From: Salvelinus alpinus
Lineage: Eukaryota; Chordata; Actinopteri; Salmoniformes; Salmonidae
Direction of reading: 5' to 3'
DNA: 64,000 nucleotides
Assembly: GCF_045679555.1 (NCBI RefSeq)
Contig: NC_092091.1
Location: 83,135,953-83,199,952, forward strand
The notes under the pieces were generated by a model that ran no database searches, was not told where the DNA came from, and saw only the letters and a list, made by a program, of their open reading frames with translations. A program made the position numbers and the translations under genes. Shown here in pieces: positions 41,017 through 50,224 of this stretch. The first letter of the stretch is position 1. Each line of letters opens with the position of its first letter.

Positions 41017-42646
41017 AGGTCTGGCCCAGGAGTGTGAAGGTGAACGGAAAGGCTCTGGAGCAACGAACCGCCCTTGCTGTCTCTGCCAGGCCGGTTCCCC
41101 TCTCTCCACTGGGATTCTCTGCCTCTAACCCTGTTACAGGGGCTGAGTCACTGGCTTGCTGGTGCTCTTTCATGCCGTCCCTAGGAGGGGTGTGTCACTT
41201 GAGTGGGTTGAGTTACTGACGTGATCTTCCTGTCTGGGTTGGCGCCCCCCCTTGGTTTGTGCTGTGGTGGAGACCTTTGTGGGTTATACTCGGCCTTGTC
41301 TCCGGATTGTGATGTTGGTGGTTGAGGATTTCCCTCTAGTGGTGCGGGGGCTGTGCTTTGGCAAAGTGGGTGGGGTTATATCCTTCCTGTTTGGCCCTGT
41401 CCGGGGGTTTCTTCGGATGGGGCCACAGTGTCTCCTGACCGCTCCTGTCTCAGCCTCCAGTATTTATGCTGCAGTAGTTTATGTGTCGGGGGGCTAGGGT
41501 CAGTTGGTTACCTGGAGTACTTCTCCTGTCTTATCCAGTGTCCTGTGTGAATTTAAGTATGCTCTCTCTAATTCTTTCGTTCTCTCTTTCTCTCTGAGAA
41601 CCTGAGCCCTAGGACCATATGTCAGGACTACCGGGCATGATGACACCTTGCTGTCCCCAGTCCGCCTGGCCTTGCTGCTATTCCAGTTTCAACTGTTCTG
41701 CCTGCGGTTACGGAACCCCTACCTGTCCCAGACCTGCTGTTTTCAACTCTTAATGATCGGCTATGAAAAGCCAACTGAGATTTATTCCTGATTATTATTT
41801 GACCATGCTTGTCATTTATGAACATTTTGAAAATCTTGGCGCTCTCTAATTTTCTCCTTCTCTCTTTCTTTCTCTCGGAGGACCTGAGCCCTAGGACCAT
41901 ACGTCGGGACTACCGGCCGTGGTGACTCCTTGCTGTCCCCAGTCCGCCTGGCCTTGCTGCTATTCCAGTTTCAACTGTTCTGCCTGCGGTTATGGAACCC
42001 CTACCTGTCCCAGACCTGCTGTTTTCAACTCTTAATGATCGGCTATGAAAAGCCAACTGAGATTTATTCCTGATTATTATTTGACCATGCTTGTCATTTA
42101 TGAACATTTTGAAAATCTTGGCTCTCTCTAATTTTCTCCTTCTCTCTTTCTTTCTCTCGGAGGACCTGGGCCCTAGGACCATGCGTCGGGACTGCCGCCC
42201 GTGGTGACTCCTTGCTGTCCCCAGTCCGCCTGGCCTTGCTGCTATTCCAGTTTCAGCTGTTCTGCCTGCGGTTATGGAACCGCCACCTGTCCCAGACCTG
42301 TTGTTTTTCAACTCTTGATGATCGGCTATGAAAAGCCAACTGAAAATTATTCATGATTATTATTTGACCATGCTTGTCACTTATGAACATTTTTGAACAT
42401 CTTGGCATAGTTCTGTTATAATCTCCACCCGGCACAGCCAGAAGAGGACTGGCCACCCCTCATAGCCTGGTTCCTCTCTAGGTTTCTTCCTAGGTTTTGG
42501 CCTTTCTAGGGAGTTTTTCCTAGCCACCGTGCTTCTACACCTGCATTACTAGCTGTTTGGGGTTTTAGGCTGGGTGTCTGTACAGCACTTCGAGATATTA
42601 GCTGATGTACGAAGGGCTATATAAAATAAAATTGAATTGAATTGAA
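41017..42646 (+). mobile_element. Nested salmonid retroelement-like repeat with 280-bp triplication and (TTGAA)n tail
   Basis: Starts near 'gtgaaggtgaacggaaaggc', passes 'gagtcactggcttgctggtg' and 'gaagaggactggccacccct', and ends 'tgatgtacgaagggctatat' followed by aaaataaaattgaattgaattga. That end (with 'gtacagcacttcgagatatt') is a typical LINE-type 3' tail with short repeats. I know the whole as a very common salmonid repeat. It splits the flanking LINE into 40,480-41,016 and 42,647 onward. Confidence 0.75.
41561..42400. repeat. 280-bp tandem triplication
   Basis: Blocks starting 'gctctctctaatt' at 41,561, about 41,840 and 42,121 each run through 'gtccccagtccgcctggcct', 'cagacctgctgttttcaact', 'gatcggctatgaaaagccaa' and 'gaccatgcttgtca'. 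Ordinary copies of this element, as I recall them, have the block once. Confidence 0.92.
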
Positions 42647-43037
42647 GGTGTTGGTGGTTAACACGGTCATGTTTGGATTAAGCTTTAGGTTTACAAGACC
42701 TTCCTCTGGAGGCCACCGAACTATGTAGGTATGCTATGATGTTCTACCCATCTGAGTTATAGCATCACATGCTGGTCACTAGTAGGAGCTACCATTCAGA
42801 AACCAATTGAAAATCGCTCTACAAGCACTTTTATATAACAAACCAAAACAGTTACCACCATTGTCACATCATTTACAAACATCATTTATTCAGTCTGGGC
42901 AGCTTTAGGCCTTGTCTTTAAGATCCTGCATGGTCTTGCTCCTGCACCTCGGCCGGCATTTCACACTCAAGGAAATCACCTCCAGGACAACTAGGGCAGT
43001 AACTAGAGGGGACTGGGTTGTCCCTTTAACACACTGT

Positions 43038-43456
43038 AAACTGGGACAATCCTCCCTCTCAGTAAGAGCTATGACATACTGGAATACTCTGCCCACGTGG
43101 ACTTGAGAAACTGGGACAGTCCTCCCTCTCAGTAAGAGCTATGACATACTGGAATACTCTGCCCATGTGGACTAGAGAAACTGGGACAATCCTCCCTCTC
43201 AGTAAGAGCTATGACATACTGGAATACTCTGCCCACGTGGACTTGAGAAACTGGGACAACCCTCCCTCTCAGTAAGAGCTATGACATATTTTTTTTATTT
43301 TTCCGTTATTTTACCAGGTAAGTTGACTGAGAACACGTTCTCATTTGCAGCAACGACCTGGGGAATAGTTACAGGGGAGAGGAGGGGGATGAATGAGCCA
43401 ATTGTAAACTGGGGATTATTAGGTGACCGTGATGGTTGAGGGCCAGATTGGGAATT

Positions 43457-43490
<34 letters not shown>

Positions 43491-43948
43491 ACGATAAGTG
43501 CCATGGGATCTTTAATGACCTCAGAGAGTCAGGACACCCGTTTAACGTCCCATCCGAAAGACGGCACCCTACACAGAGCAGTGTCCCCAATCACTGCCCT
43601 GGGGCATTGGGATCTTTGTTTAGACCAGAGGAAAGAGTGCCTCCTACTGGCCCTCCAACACCACTTCCAGCAGCACCTGGTCTCCCATCCAGGGACTGAC
43701 CAGGACCAACCCTGCTTAGCTTCAGAAGCAAGCCAGCAGTGGTATGCAGGGTGGTATGCTGCTGGCGATAACATACTGGAATACTCTGCCCATGTGGACT
43801 TGAGAAACTGGGACAATCCTCCCTCTCAGTAAGAGCTATGACATACTGGAATACTCTGCCCATGGACTTGAGAAACTGGGACAACCCTCCCTCTCAGTAA
43901 GAGCTATGACATACTGGAATACTCTGCCCATGTGGACTAGAGAAACTG
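43038..43948. repeat. 70-bp tandem repeat inside the LINE ORF, about 7 copies, split by a SINE
   Basis: Units start 'aaactgggacaatcctccct' at 43,038, 43,108, 43,178 and 43,248, and resume after the SINE at about 43,768. The unit encodes LGQSSLSVRAMTYWNTLPTW in the LINE frame. One right-hand unit has a 3-base deletion. Confidence 0.93.
43289..43766 (-). mobile_element. 5S-rRNA-derived SINE (OS-SINE1-like), minus strand
   Basis: On the minus strand the head 'CATACCACCCTGCATACCAC' ... 'GCTAAGCAGGGTTGGTCCTG' ... 'CAGTCCCTGGATGGGAGACC' is a diverged 3' half of 5S rRNA, including its internal promoter region. The unique body and a tail ending in A-rich sequence (T-run at 43,289) follow. 8-bp target duplications ATGACATA (43,281-43,288) and ATAACATA (43,768-43,775) flank it, and both lie inside the 70-bp unit. 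Salmonid OS-SINE1 has this 5S-type promoter; the assignment is from memory. Confidence 0.85.
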
Positions 43949-44284
43949 CACTGATTACTACTCTTTTACATTTCAATTGAAAACATGGCTGAAATGTATC
44001 CAAACCTGTACGCATTAGTTATCTGTGGTTTCTCTCATGTTCCTGATGATCGTGTTGTTATTATGAATAGGTTGTTTTGCATTGTTTTCAGTGAGTATTT
44101 TGTATTTGCGTAGTGGCTGTGTAATGGCCCTTAACGGCCCCGGGACGACGGGTGCAAGTTATCTTCTGTCTAACCCCGGCTCATTTACATGGATGTAGCA
44201 TCACTGGAATATTGTTGTTGATTCACGTGAACTGTCCCCTATAAATACAGAAATACATGTACACTGAGTCAAACACATCGTTTC

Positions 44285-44390
44285 AGTTTTTTATTTAACT
44301 AGGCAAGTCAGTTAAGAACAAATTCTTATTGACAATGACGGCCTAGGAACAGTGGGTCAACTGCCTTGTTCAGGGGCAGAACGACATATG
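44285..44390 (-). repeat. SINE 3'-tail fragment, minus strand
   Basis: 'ttatttaactaggcaagtca' + 'gttaagaacaaattcttatt' + 'cagtgggtcaactgccttgt' is the reverse complement of the HpaI-type SINE body and tail. The head is not present. Confidence 0.8.
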
Positions 44391-44799
44391 TTTACCTTGT
44401 GGTTTCTCTGTAAGGGCTTAGTAACAATATCTTGTTATTTCTTGTCAAACCAAGAAATAAACGCGTCAGGATTACGATGTCCCAGTTTATATGATGTCCC
44501 GTTCTTTCCCGAATTCAATCTAAATTCGTGACAGGCTGTGACTTTCAGACCTAACGGGACTGTCACAGTCACATACAAGCAAAACATGTGTAAAATAAAT
44601 GGAGCGCTATTTGCCTTTGTTGTGTCTTTTACACATCTGTGGGCCAAGGATCAGCGGATCAGCCAAGGATCAGCGGATGTGGATTTTAAATGGTGGTTGG
44701 AAACTAACTTAAAGGTGCATTACCGCCACCAACTGGCCTGGAGTGTGGACCAGAGACAGGGAAGGTCTAAATTCGACCCAATATTCTCATCTCCCTAAA

Positions 44800-45119
44800 C
44801 TAAAGGGAACAGAATACATAACTAAATACTACATCCCCTGATGTTTCCCCCACTAGTTCACTTGATCCTGGCTCTTCAACCCCATTACTCCTCAGATCTA
44901 ATAACAATCGCTCCCTTTCTCTCACATGTTTCTGCCACTGAAATACAACATGTTCCACTGTCTCCATCTCCTCCTGACAATGATCACACCTCCCAGTCGG
45001 ATGTTTCCCCACCACTTTCAACTTAATGTTTAGCCGTGTGTGTTCCAGTCTCAGCCTTGTGACTACACTTTCCTCCCTTCTCTCTCGTCCTGAGGACCTA
45101 CCTGCCCCCGCCCCCTCCA
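44800..45119 (-). pseudogene. Second LINE: ORF2 C-terminus (I/Nimb-like)
   Basis: A 106-codon minus-strand frame contains RLRLEHTRLN, then GKHPTGRCDHCQEE and METVEHVVFQW: the conserved '..R.GHT.LN....GKHP.G.CD.C....TVEHV' block at the C-terminus of RNase-H-bearing non-LTR retrotransposons. Its N-terminal side runs straight into the 40-bp array. With the RNase H piece at 46,898-47,215 this is one element split by the array. Confidence 0.82.
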
Positions 45120-46897
45120 CCTGTTCCTGGATGTTATACAGGAGTCTTCCCTTTCTCTCCCTGTTCCTGGATGTTATACAGGAGTCTTCCCTTTCTCTCC
45201 CTGTTCCTGGATGTTATACAGGAGTCTTCCCCTTTCTCTCCCTGTTCCTGGATCTTATACAGGTGTCTTCCCTTTCTCTCCTTGTTCCTGGATCTTATAC
45301 AGGGGTCTTCCCTTTCTCTCCCTGTTCCTGGATCTTATACAGGTGTCCTCCCTTTCTCTCCCTGTTCCTGGATGTTACACAGGTGTCTTCCCTTTCTCTC
45401 CCTGTTTCTGGATGTTATACAGGTGTCTTCCCTTTCTCTCCCTGTTCCTGGATCTTATACAGGTGTCCTCCCTTTCTCTCCCTGTTCCTGGATCTTATAC
45501 AGGTGTCTTCCCTTTCTCTCCCTGTTCCTGGATCTTATACAGGTGTCTTCCCTTTCTCTCTCTGTTCCTGGATCTTATACAGGTGTCTTCCCCTTTCTCT
45601 CTCTGTTCCTGGATCTTATACAGGTGTCCTCCCTTTCTCTCCCTGTTCCTGGATCTTATACAGGTGTCTTCCCTTTCTCTCCCTGTTCCTGGATGTTATA
45701 CAGGTGTCTTCCCTTTCTCTCCCTGTTCCTGGATCTTATACAGGGGTCTTCCCTTTCTCTCCCTGTTCCTGGATCTTATACAGGTGTCTTCCCTTTCTCT
45801 CCCTGTTCCTGGATCTCATACAGGTGTCTTCCCTTTCTCTCCCTGTTCCTGGATCTCATACAGGTGTCTTCCCTTTCTCTCCCTGTTCCTGGATGTTATA
45901 CAGGGGTCTTCCCTTTCTCTCCCTGTTCCTGGATGTTATACAGGGGTCTTCCCTTTCTGTCTATGTTCCTGGATCTTATACAGGTGTCATCCCTTTCTCT
46001 CCCTGTTCCTGGATGTTATACAGGTGTCCTCCCTTTCTCTCCCTGTTCCTGGATCTTATACAGGTGTCTTCCCTTTCTCTCCCTGTTCCTGGATCTTATA
46101 CAGGTGTCATCCCTTTCTCTCCCTGTTCCTGGATGTTATACAGGTGTCCTCCCTTTCTCTCCCTGTTCCTGGATCTTATACAGGTGTCCTCCCTTTCTCT
46201 CCCTGTTCCTGGATGTTATACAGATGTCTTCCCCTTTCTCTCCCTGTTCCTGGATGTTATACAGGTGTCCTCCCTTTCTCTCCCTGTTCCTGGATCTTAT
46301 ACAGGTGTCTTCCCCTTTCTCTCCCTGTTCCTGGATCTTATACAGGTGTCTTCCCCTTTCTCTCCCTGTTCCTGGATGTTATACAGGTGTCTTCCCTTTC
46401 TCTCCCTGTTCCTGGATCTTATACAGGTGTCCTCCCTTTCTCTCCCTGTTCCTGGATCTTATACAGGTGTCTTCCCTTTCTCTCCCTGTTCCTGGATGTT
46501 ATACAGGTGTCTTCCCCTTTCTCTCCCTGTTCCTGGATCTTATACAGGTGTCTTCCCTTTCTCTCCCTGTTCCTGGATCTTATACAGGTGTCTTCCCCTT
46601 TCTCTCCCTGTTCCTGGATCTTATACAGGGGTCTTCCCTTTCTCTCCCTGTTCCTGGATCTTATACAGGTGTCTTCCCCTTTCTCTCCCTGTTCCTGGAT
46701 CTTATACAGGGGTCTTCCCTTTCTCTCCCTGTTCCTGGATCTTATACAGGTGTCCTCCCTTTCTCTCCCTGTTCCTGGATCTTATACAGGTGTCTTCCCC
46801 TTTCTCTCCCTGTTCCTGGATCTTATACAGGTGTCTTCCCTTTCTCTCCCTGTTCCTGGATCTTATACAGGTGTCTTCCCCTTTCTCTCCCTGTTCC
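45120..46897. repeat. 40-41-bp minisatellite array, about 44 copies, derived from LINE ORF2
   Basis: Units on the + strand are 'ctgttcctggatcttataca' + 'ggtgtcttccctttctctcc', some with an extra C. Variants are ggatGtta/ggatCtta, ggGgtc/ggTgtc and gtcCtcc/gtcTtcc. The minus strand of one unit reads KGRHLYKIQEQ, a peptide that belongs in the LINE ORF2 between the RNase H and C-terminal blocks found on either side. Long open frames in all + phases are artefacts. Confidence 0.97.
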
Positions 46898-47215
46898 ACA
46901 ACTCTGACCATTAGTTTTTAACCCCTGTTCTTATTAACCCCTTGGCTTCTGCTTTACTGATTGACAATTCCATCTCAACATTAGGATGTTTTAAGAGGCT
47001 GCTTGGCAATAATATCCACTTCCTCATTCCCCTCTACTCCCACATGAACTGGTAGCCAGAGGAACATCATAAATACCACAATCTGTCTCACCCTAGACAA
47101 GCACTGCAAGACCTCATACAATACATCCTGTCTGCTCTAAGACACACATGAATTTAAGCTCATCAGTGCTGCACATGAGTCAGAGCAGATGACTTGCACA
47201 AGGTACCCCTATCAG
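46898..47215 (-). pseudogene. Second LINE: RNase H domain fragment
   Basis: Minus strand just beyond the array reads PVHVGVEGNEEVDIIAKQPL (about 46,998-47,057), the 'PAH.G..GNE.AD..AK' end of a retrotransposon RNase H domain, preceded by 'IVVFMMFLWL' and followed by a degenerate stretch with stops. It is the N-terminal neighbour of the fragment at 44,800-45,119. Confidence 0.78.
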
Positions 47216-47439
47216 ACTTAACATATGGACCCATGACATCACACATCCCTTCTGTAGCCTATAGATTTGTGGAATTTGTAGTTTTTCATGTGGAATTCTG
47301 TAGTTTTTCTATGACACCGTTGTCATGCTACCATCATGCTACGGTATTTCAATAATCCAGGATATTTTAACTATTCTGTTCTTGCCAGGGATATTACAAT
47401 GACCAGCCCTCTTTCAATCGATTCAAAACATGAATACTT

Positions 47440-48030
47440 TCCTCCCTCTTCTCCCACTGTCCTCCCTCTCTCCTTCCTTACCCTCCTCTCCCTCTCCTCC
47501 CACTGTCTTCCCTCTCTCCTCCTCCTTCCATTCCCCTCTCCTCCTCCTTCCATTCCCCTCTCCTCCTCATTCCCCTCTCTTCCCTTACCCTCTCCTCCTC
47601 ATTCCCCTCTCTTCCCTTCCCCTCTCCTCCCACCGTCCTCCCACTGTCCTCCCTCTCTCCTCCTCCTTCCCCTCTCCTCCTCCTTCCATTCCCCTCTCCT
47701 CCTCATTCCCCTCTCTTCCCTTACCCTCTCCTCCCTCTCTCCTCCTCCTTCCCCTCTCATCCTCCTTCCATTCCCCTCTCCTCCTTCCATTCCCCTCTCT
47801 TCCCTTCCCCTCTCCTCCCACTGTCCTCCCACTGTCCTCCTCCTTCCCCTCTCCTCCTTCCATTCCCCTCTCCTCCTCATTCCCCTCTCTTCCCACTCTC
47901 CTCCCACTATCCTCCCACTGTCCTCCCACTGTCCTCCCTTCCATTCCCCTCTCCTCCTTCCATTCCCCTCTCCTCCTTCCATTCCCCTCTCTCCTCCTCC
48001 TTCCCCTCTCTTCCCCTCCTCCTTTTCTCC
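47440..48030. repeat. Polypyrimidine CT-rich tract with irregular subrepeats
   Basis: Nearly 600 bases of C and T built from 'cattcccctctcctcctcc', 'tcttcccttacc' and 'ctcccactgtcctccctctc' modules in varying order. Almost no purines on the + strand. Translations are Ser/Pro/Leu-rich or, on the minus strand, Arg/Glu/Gly-rich. Potential triplex-forming DNA. Confidence 0.93.
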
Positions 48031-48284
48031 CCAGAGTCCCCATTGATCTAACAAGGATGGATTGGTGAGAGTCAAAACAATCCTAACAGAGCTTCCACTT
48101 ATCCAGCCACAGGTCAGTGATTATTGACCAGTATTAGAACAGAACAGGGCATGATTATCTGCTGGTCCCAGATCTGTTTGACTGTCTTGTCAAATCCTTC
48201 ATGACAATGACCACAAGAGTTGGCAAGACAGCACACAAACAGATCTGGGACCAGGCTACTGTGCTGCTGCTACTTCTGCTGCTT

Positions 48285-48520
48285 CCGGTCCATCCTCTTC
48301 CCTTTCCTCAGGCTCCATGTCCCTATCACCAAGAAGAGAGGAAGGAAAGGAGGAAGGATGCATAAAGTATTAGAATGGGCCCTGAGCTGCTGGTCCATCC
48401 TCTTCCCTTTCCTCAGGCTCCATATCCCTATCACCAAGAAGAGAGGAAGGAAAGGAGGAAGGATGCATAAAGTATTAGAATGGGTCCTGAGCGGCTGGTC
48501 CCTCTTCCCTTCCCTCAGGC
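48285..48520. repeat. About 115-bp direct duplication, 2 copies plus a partial third
   Basis: 'tggtccatcctcttcccttt' ... 'tatcaccaagaagagaggaa' ... 'cataaagtattagaatgggc' occurs at about 48,287 and 48,402, and its start again near 48,498. The copies differ at few positions. Confidence 0.92.
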
Positions 48521-48617
48521 TCTGAGAACAGCAGAACACCACGTCCAACAGCAGACATTTAGACAGGAATGTCATCTCTCAACAGAGCATGACAAACAGG
48601 AAAAACATTTTGCAGTC

Positions 48618-49010
48618 TTTTTATTTATTTTATTTAACTAGGCAAGTCAGTTAAGAACAAATTCTTATTTACAATGACGGCCATCCGGAAGGCAAAAGTC
48701 CTCCTGCGGGGACGGGGGCTGGGATTAAAAATAAAAATATAGGACAAAACACACATCACGACAAGAGAGACACCACAACACTACATAAAGAGAGACCTAA
48801 GACAACAACATAGCATGGCAGCAACACATGAAAACACAGCATGGTAGCAACACAACATGGCAGCAGCACCAAACATGGTACAAGCATTATTGGGCACAGA
48901 CAACAACACAAAGGGCAAGGTAGAGACAACAACACATCAGGCGAAGCAGCCACACCAGTCAGTAAGAGTGTCCATGATTGAGTCTTTGAATGAAGAGATG
49001 TAGAGACAAA
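48618..49010 (-). repeat. Salmonid interspersed repeat with SINE-type tail
   Basis: 'ttatttaactaggcaagtca' + 'gttaagaacaaattcttatt' (48,632-48,673) is a minus-strand SINE/LINE tail. It continues into 'agacctaagacaacaacata' + 'gcatggcagcaacacatgaa', a CA-rich salmonid repeat with short internal 'catggcagcaacac' repeats. Family name not known to me. Confidence 0.65.
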
Positions 49011-49044
49011 ACGGTCCAGAGTCAGTGGATAACATCCAGGACTG

Positions 49045-50157
49045 TGTCTATGTCTGTGTCTATGTCTATGTATGCTGACTGTGTCTGTGTATGCTGACTG
49101 TGTATATGTCTGTGTATGCTGACTGTGTATATGTCTGTGTATGCTGACTGTGTCTATGTCTGTGTATGCTGACTGTGTCTATGTCTGTGTATACTGACTG
49201 TGTATATGTCTGTGTATGCTGTCTGTGTCTATGTCTGTGTATGCTGACTGTGTCTATGTCTGTGTATGCTGACTGTGTATATGTCTGTGTATGCTGTCTG
49301 TGTATATGTCTGTGTATGCTGTCTGTGTCTATGTCTGTGTATGCTGTCTGTGTCTATGTCTGTGTATGCTGTCTGTGTCTATGTCTGTGTATGCTGACTG
49401 TGTCTATGTCTGTGTATGCTGACTGTGTATGTCTGACTGTGTCTATGTCTGTGTATACTGACTGTGTATATGTCTGTGTATGCTGTCTGTGTCTATGTCT
49501 GTGTATGCTGTCTGTGTCTATGTCTGTGTATGCTGACTGTGTCTATGTCTGTGTATGCTGACTGTGTATGTCTGACTGTGTCTATGTCTGTGTATGCTGA
49601 CTGTGTCTATGTCTGTGTATGCTGACTGTGTCTATGTCTGTGTATGCTGACTGTGTCTATGTCTGTGTATGCTGACTGTGTCTATGTCTGTGTATGCTGA
49701 CTGTGTATGTCTGACTGTGTCTATGTCTATGTATGCTGACTGTGTCTATGTCTGTGTATGCTGACTGTGTATATGTCTGTGTATGCTGACTGTGTATATG
49801 TCTGTGTATGCTGACTGTGTCTATGTCTGTGTATGCTGACTGTGTCTATGTCTGTGTATGCTGACTGTGTATATGTCTGTGTATGCTGACTGTGTCTATG
49901 TCTGTGTATGCTGAGTGTGTCTATGTCTGTGTATGCTGACTGTGTCTATGTCTGTGTATGCTGACTGTGTCTATGTCTGTGTATGCTGACTGTGTATATG
50001 TCTGTGTATGTCTGACTGTGTATATGTCTGTGTATGCTGACTGTGTATGTCTGTCTGTGTATGCTGACTGTGTCTATGTCTGTGTATGCTGACTGTATGT
50101 CTGTGTATGCTGACTGTGTATATGTCTGTGTATGCTGACTGTGTATGTCTGTCTGTG
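49045..50157. repeat. 25-bp minisatellite array, about 44 copies
   Basis: Units of 'gactgtgtctatgtctgtgt' + 'atgct' with variants gTctgtg and gtgtAtatg, and shortened 'gtatgtctgactgtg' units. Higher-order patches of the variants occur. It grows out of a simpler 'tgtctatgtctgtg' tract at 49,042. Confidence 0.95.
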
Positions 50158-50224
50158 TAAACTCATGCTCCACAACACCTGCTGCGATTGGGCTTTTAGA
50201 AAGAATAACTGAGACACACAACGA
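50158..50224. other. 67-bp unique spacer between two arrays
   Basis: 'aaactcatgctccacaacac' and following sequence match neither neighbouring array and mark a clean junction. Confidence 0.8.

Larger units (their letters stand above)
42647..44000 (+). pseudogene. LINE ORF2 fragment 2 (C-terminal part), interrupted
   Basis: Broken frames resemble the C-terminal third of a LINE ORF2: a 'FYPSEL..HHMLVTS' piece, 'SLYKHFYITNQNSYHHCHII', then 'LRSCMVLLLHL', RTTRAVTRGDWVVPLTHC and KLGQSSLSVRAMTYWNTLP. I take it as the continuation of the fragment at 40,480-41,016, separated by the nested element. A 70-bp array and a SINE break it further. Non-coding LINE-like tail continues to about 44,260. Confidence 0.78.

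Noticed and set aside
43680..43766. 5S rRNA gene
   Set aside because: Only the diverged 3' half of 5S is present, fused to a SINE body with target duplications; it is a SINE promoter.
45026..46921. Long Ser/Leu/Pro-rich + strand open frames
   Set aside because: They are antisense readings of a 40-bp array derived from a LINE ORF2. The real (dead) coding sense is the minus strand.
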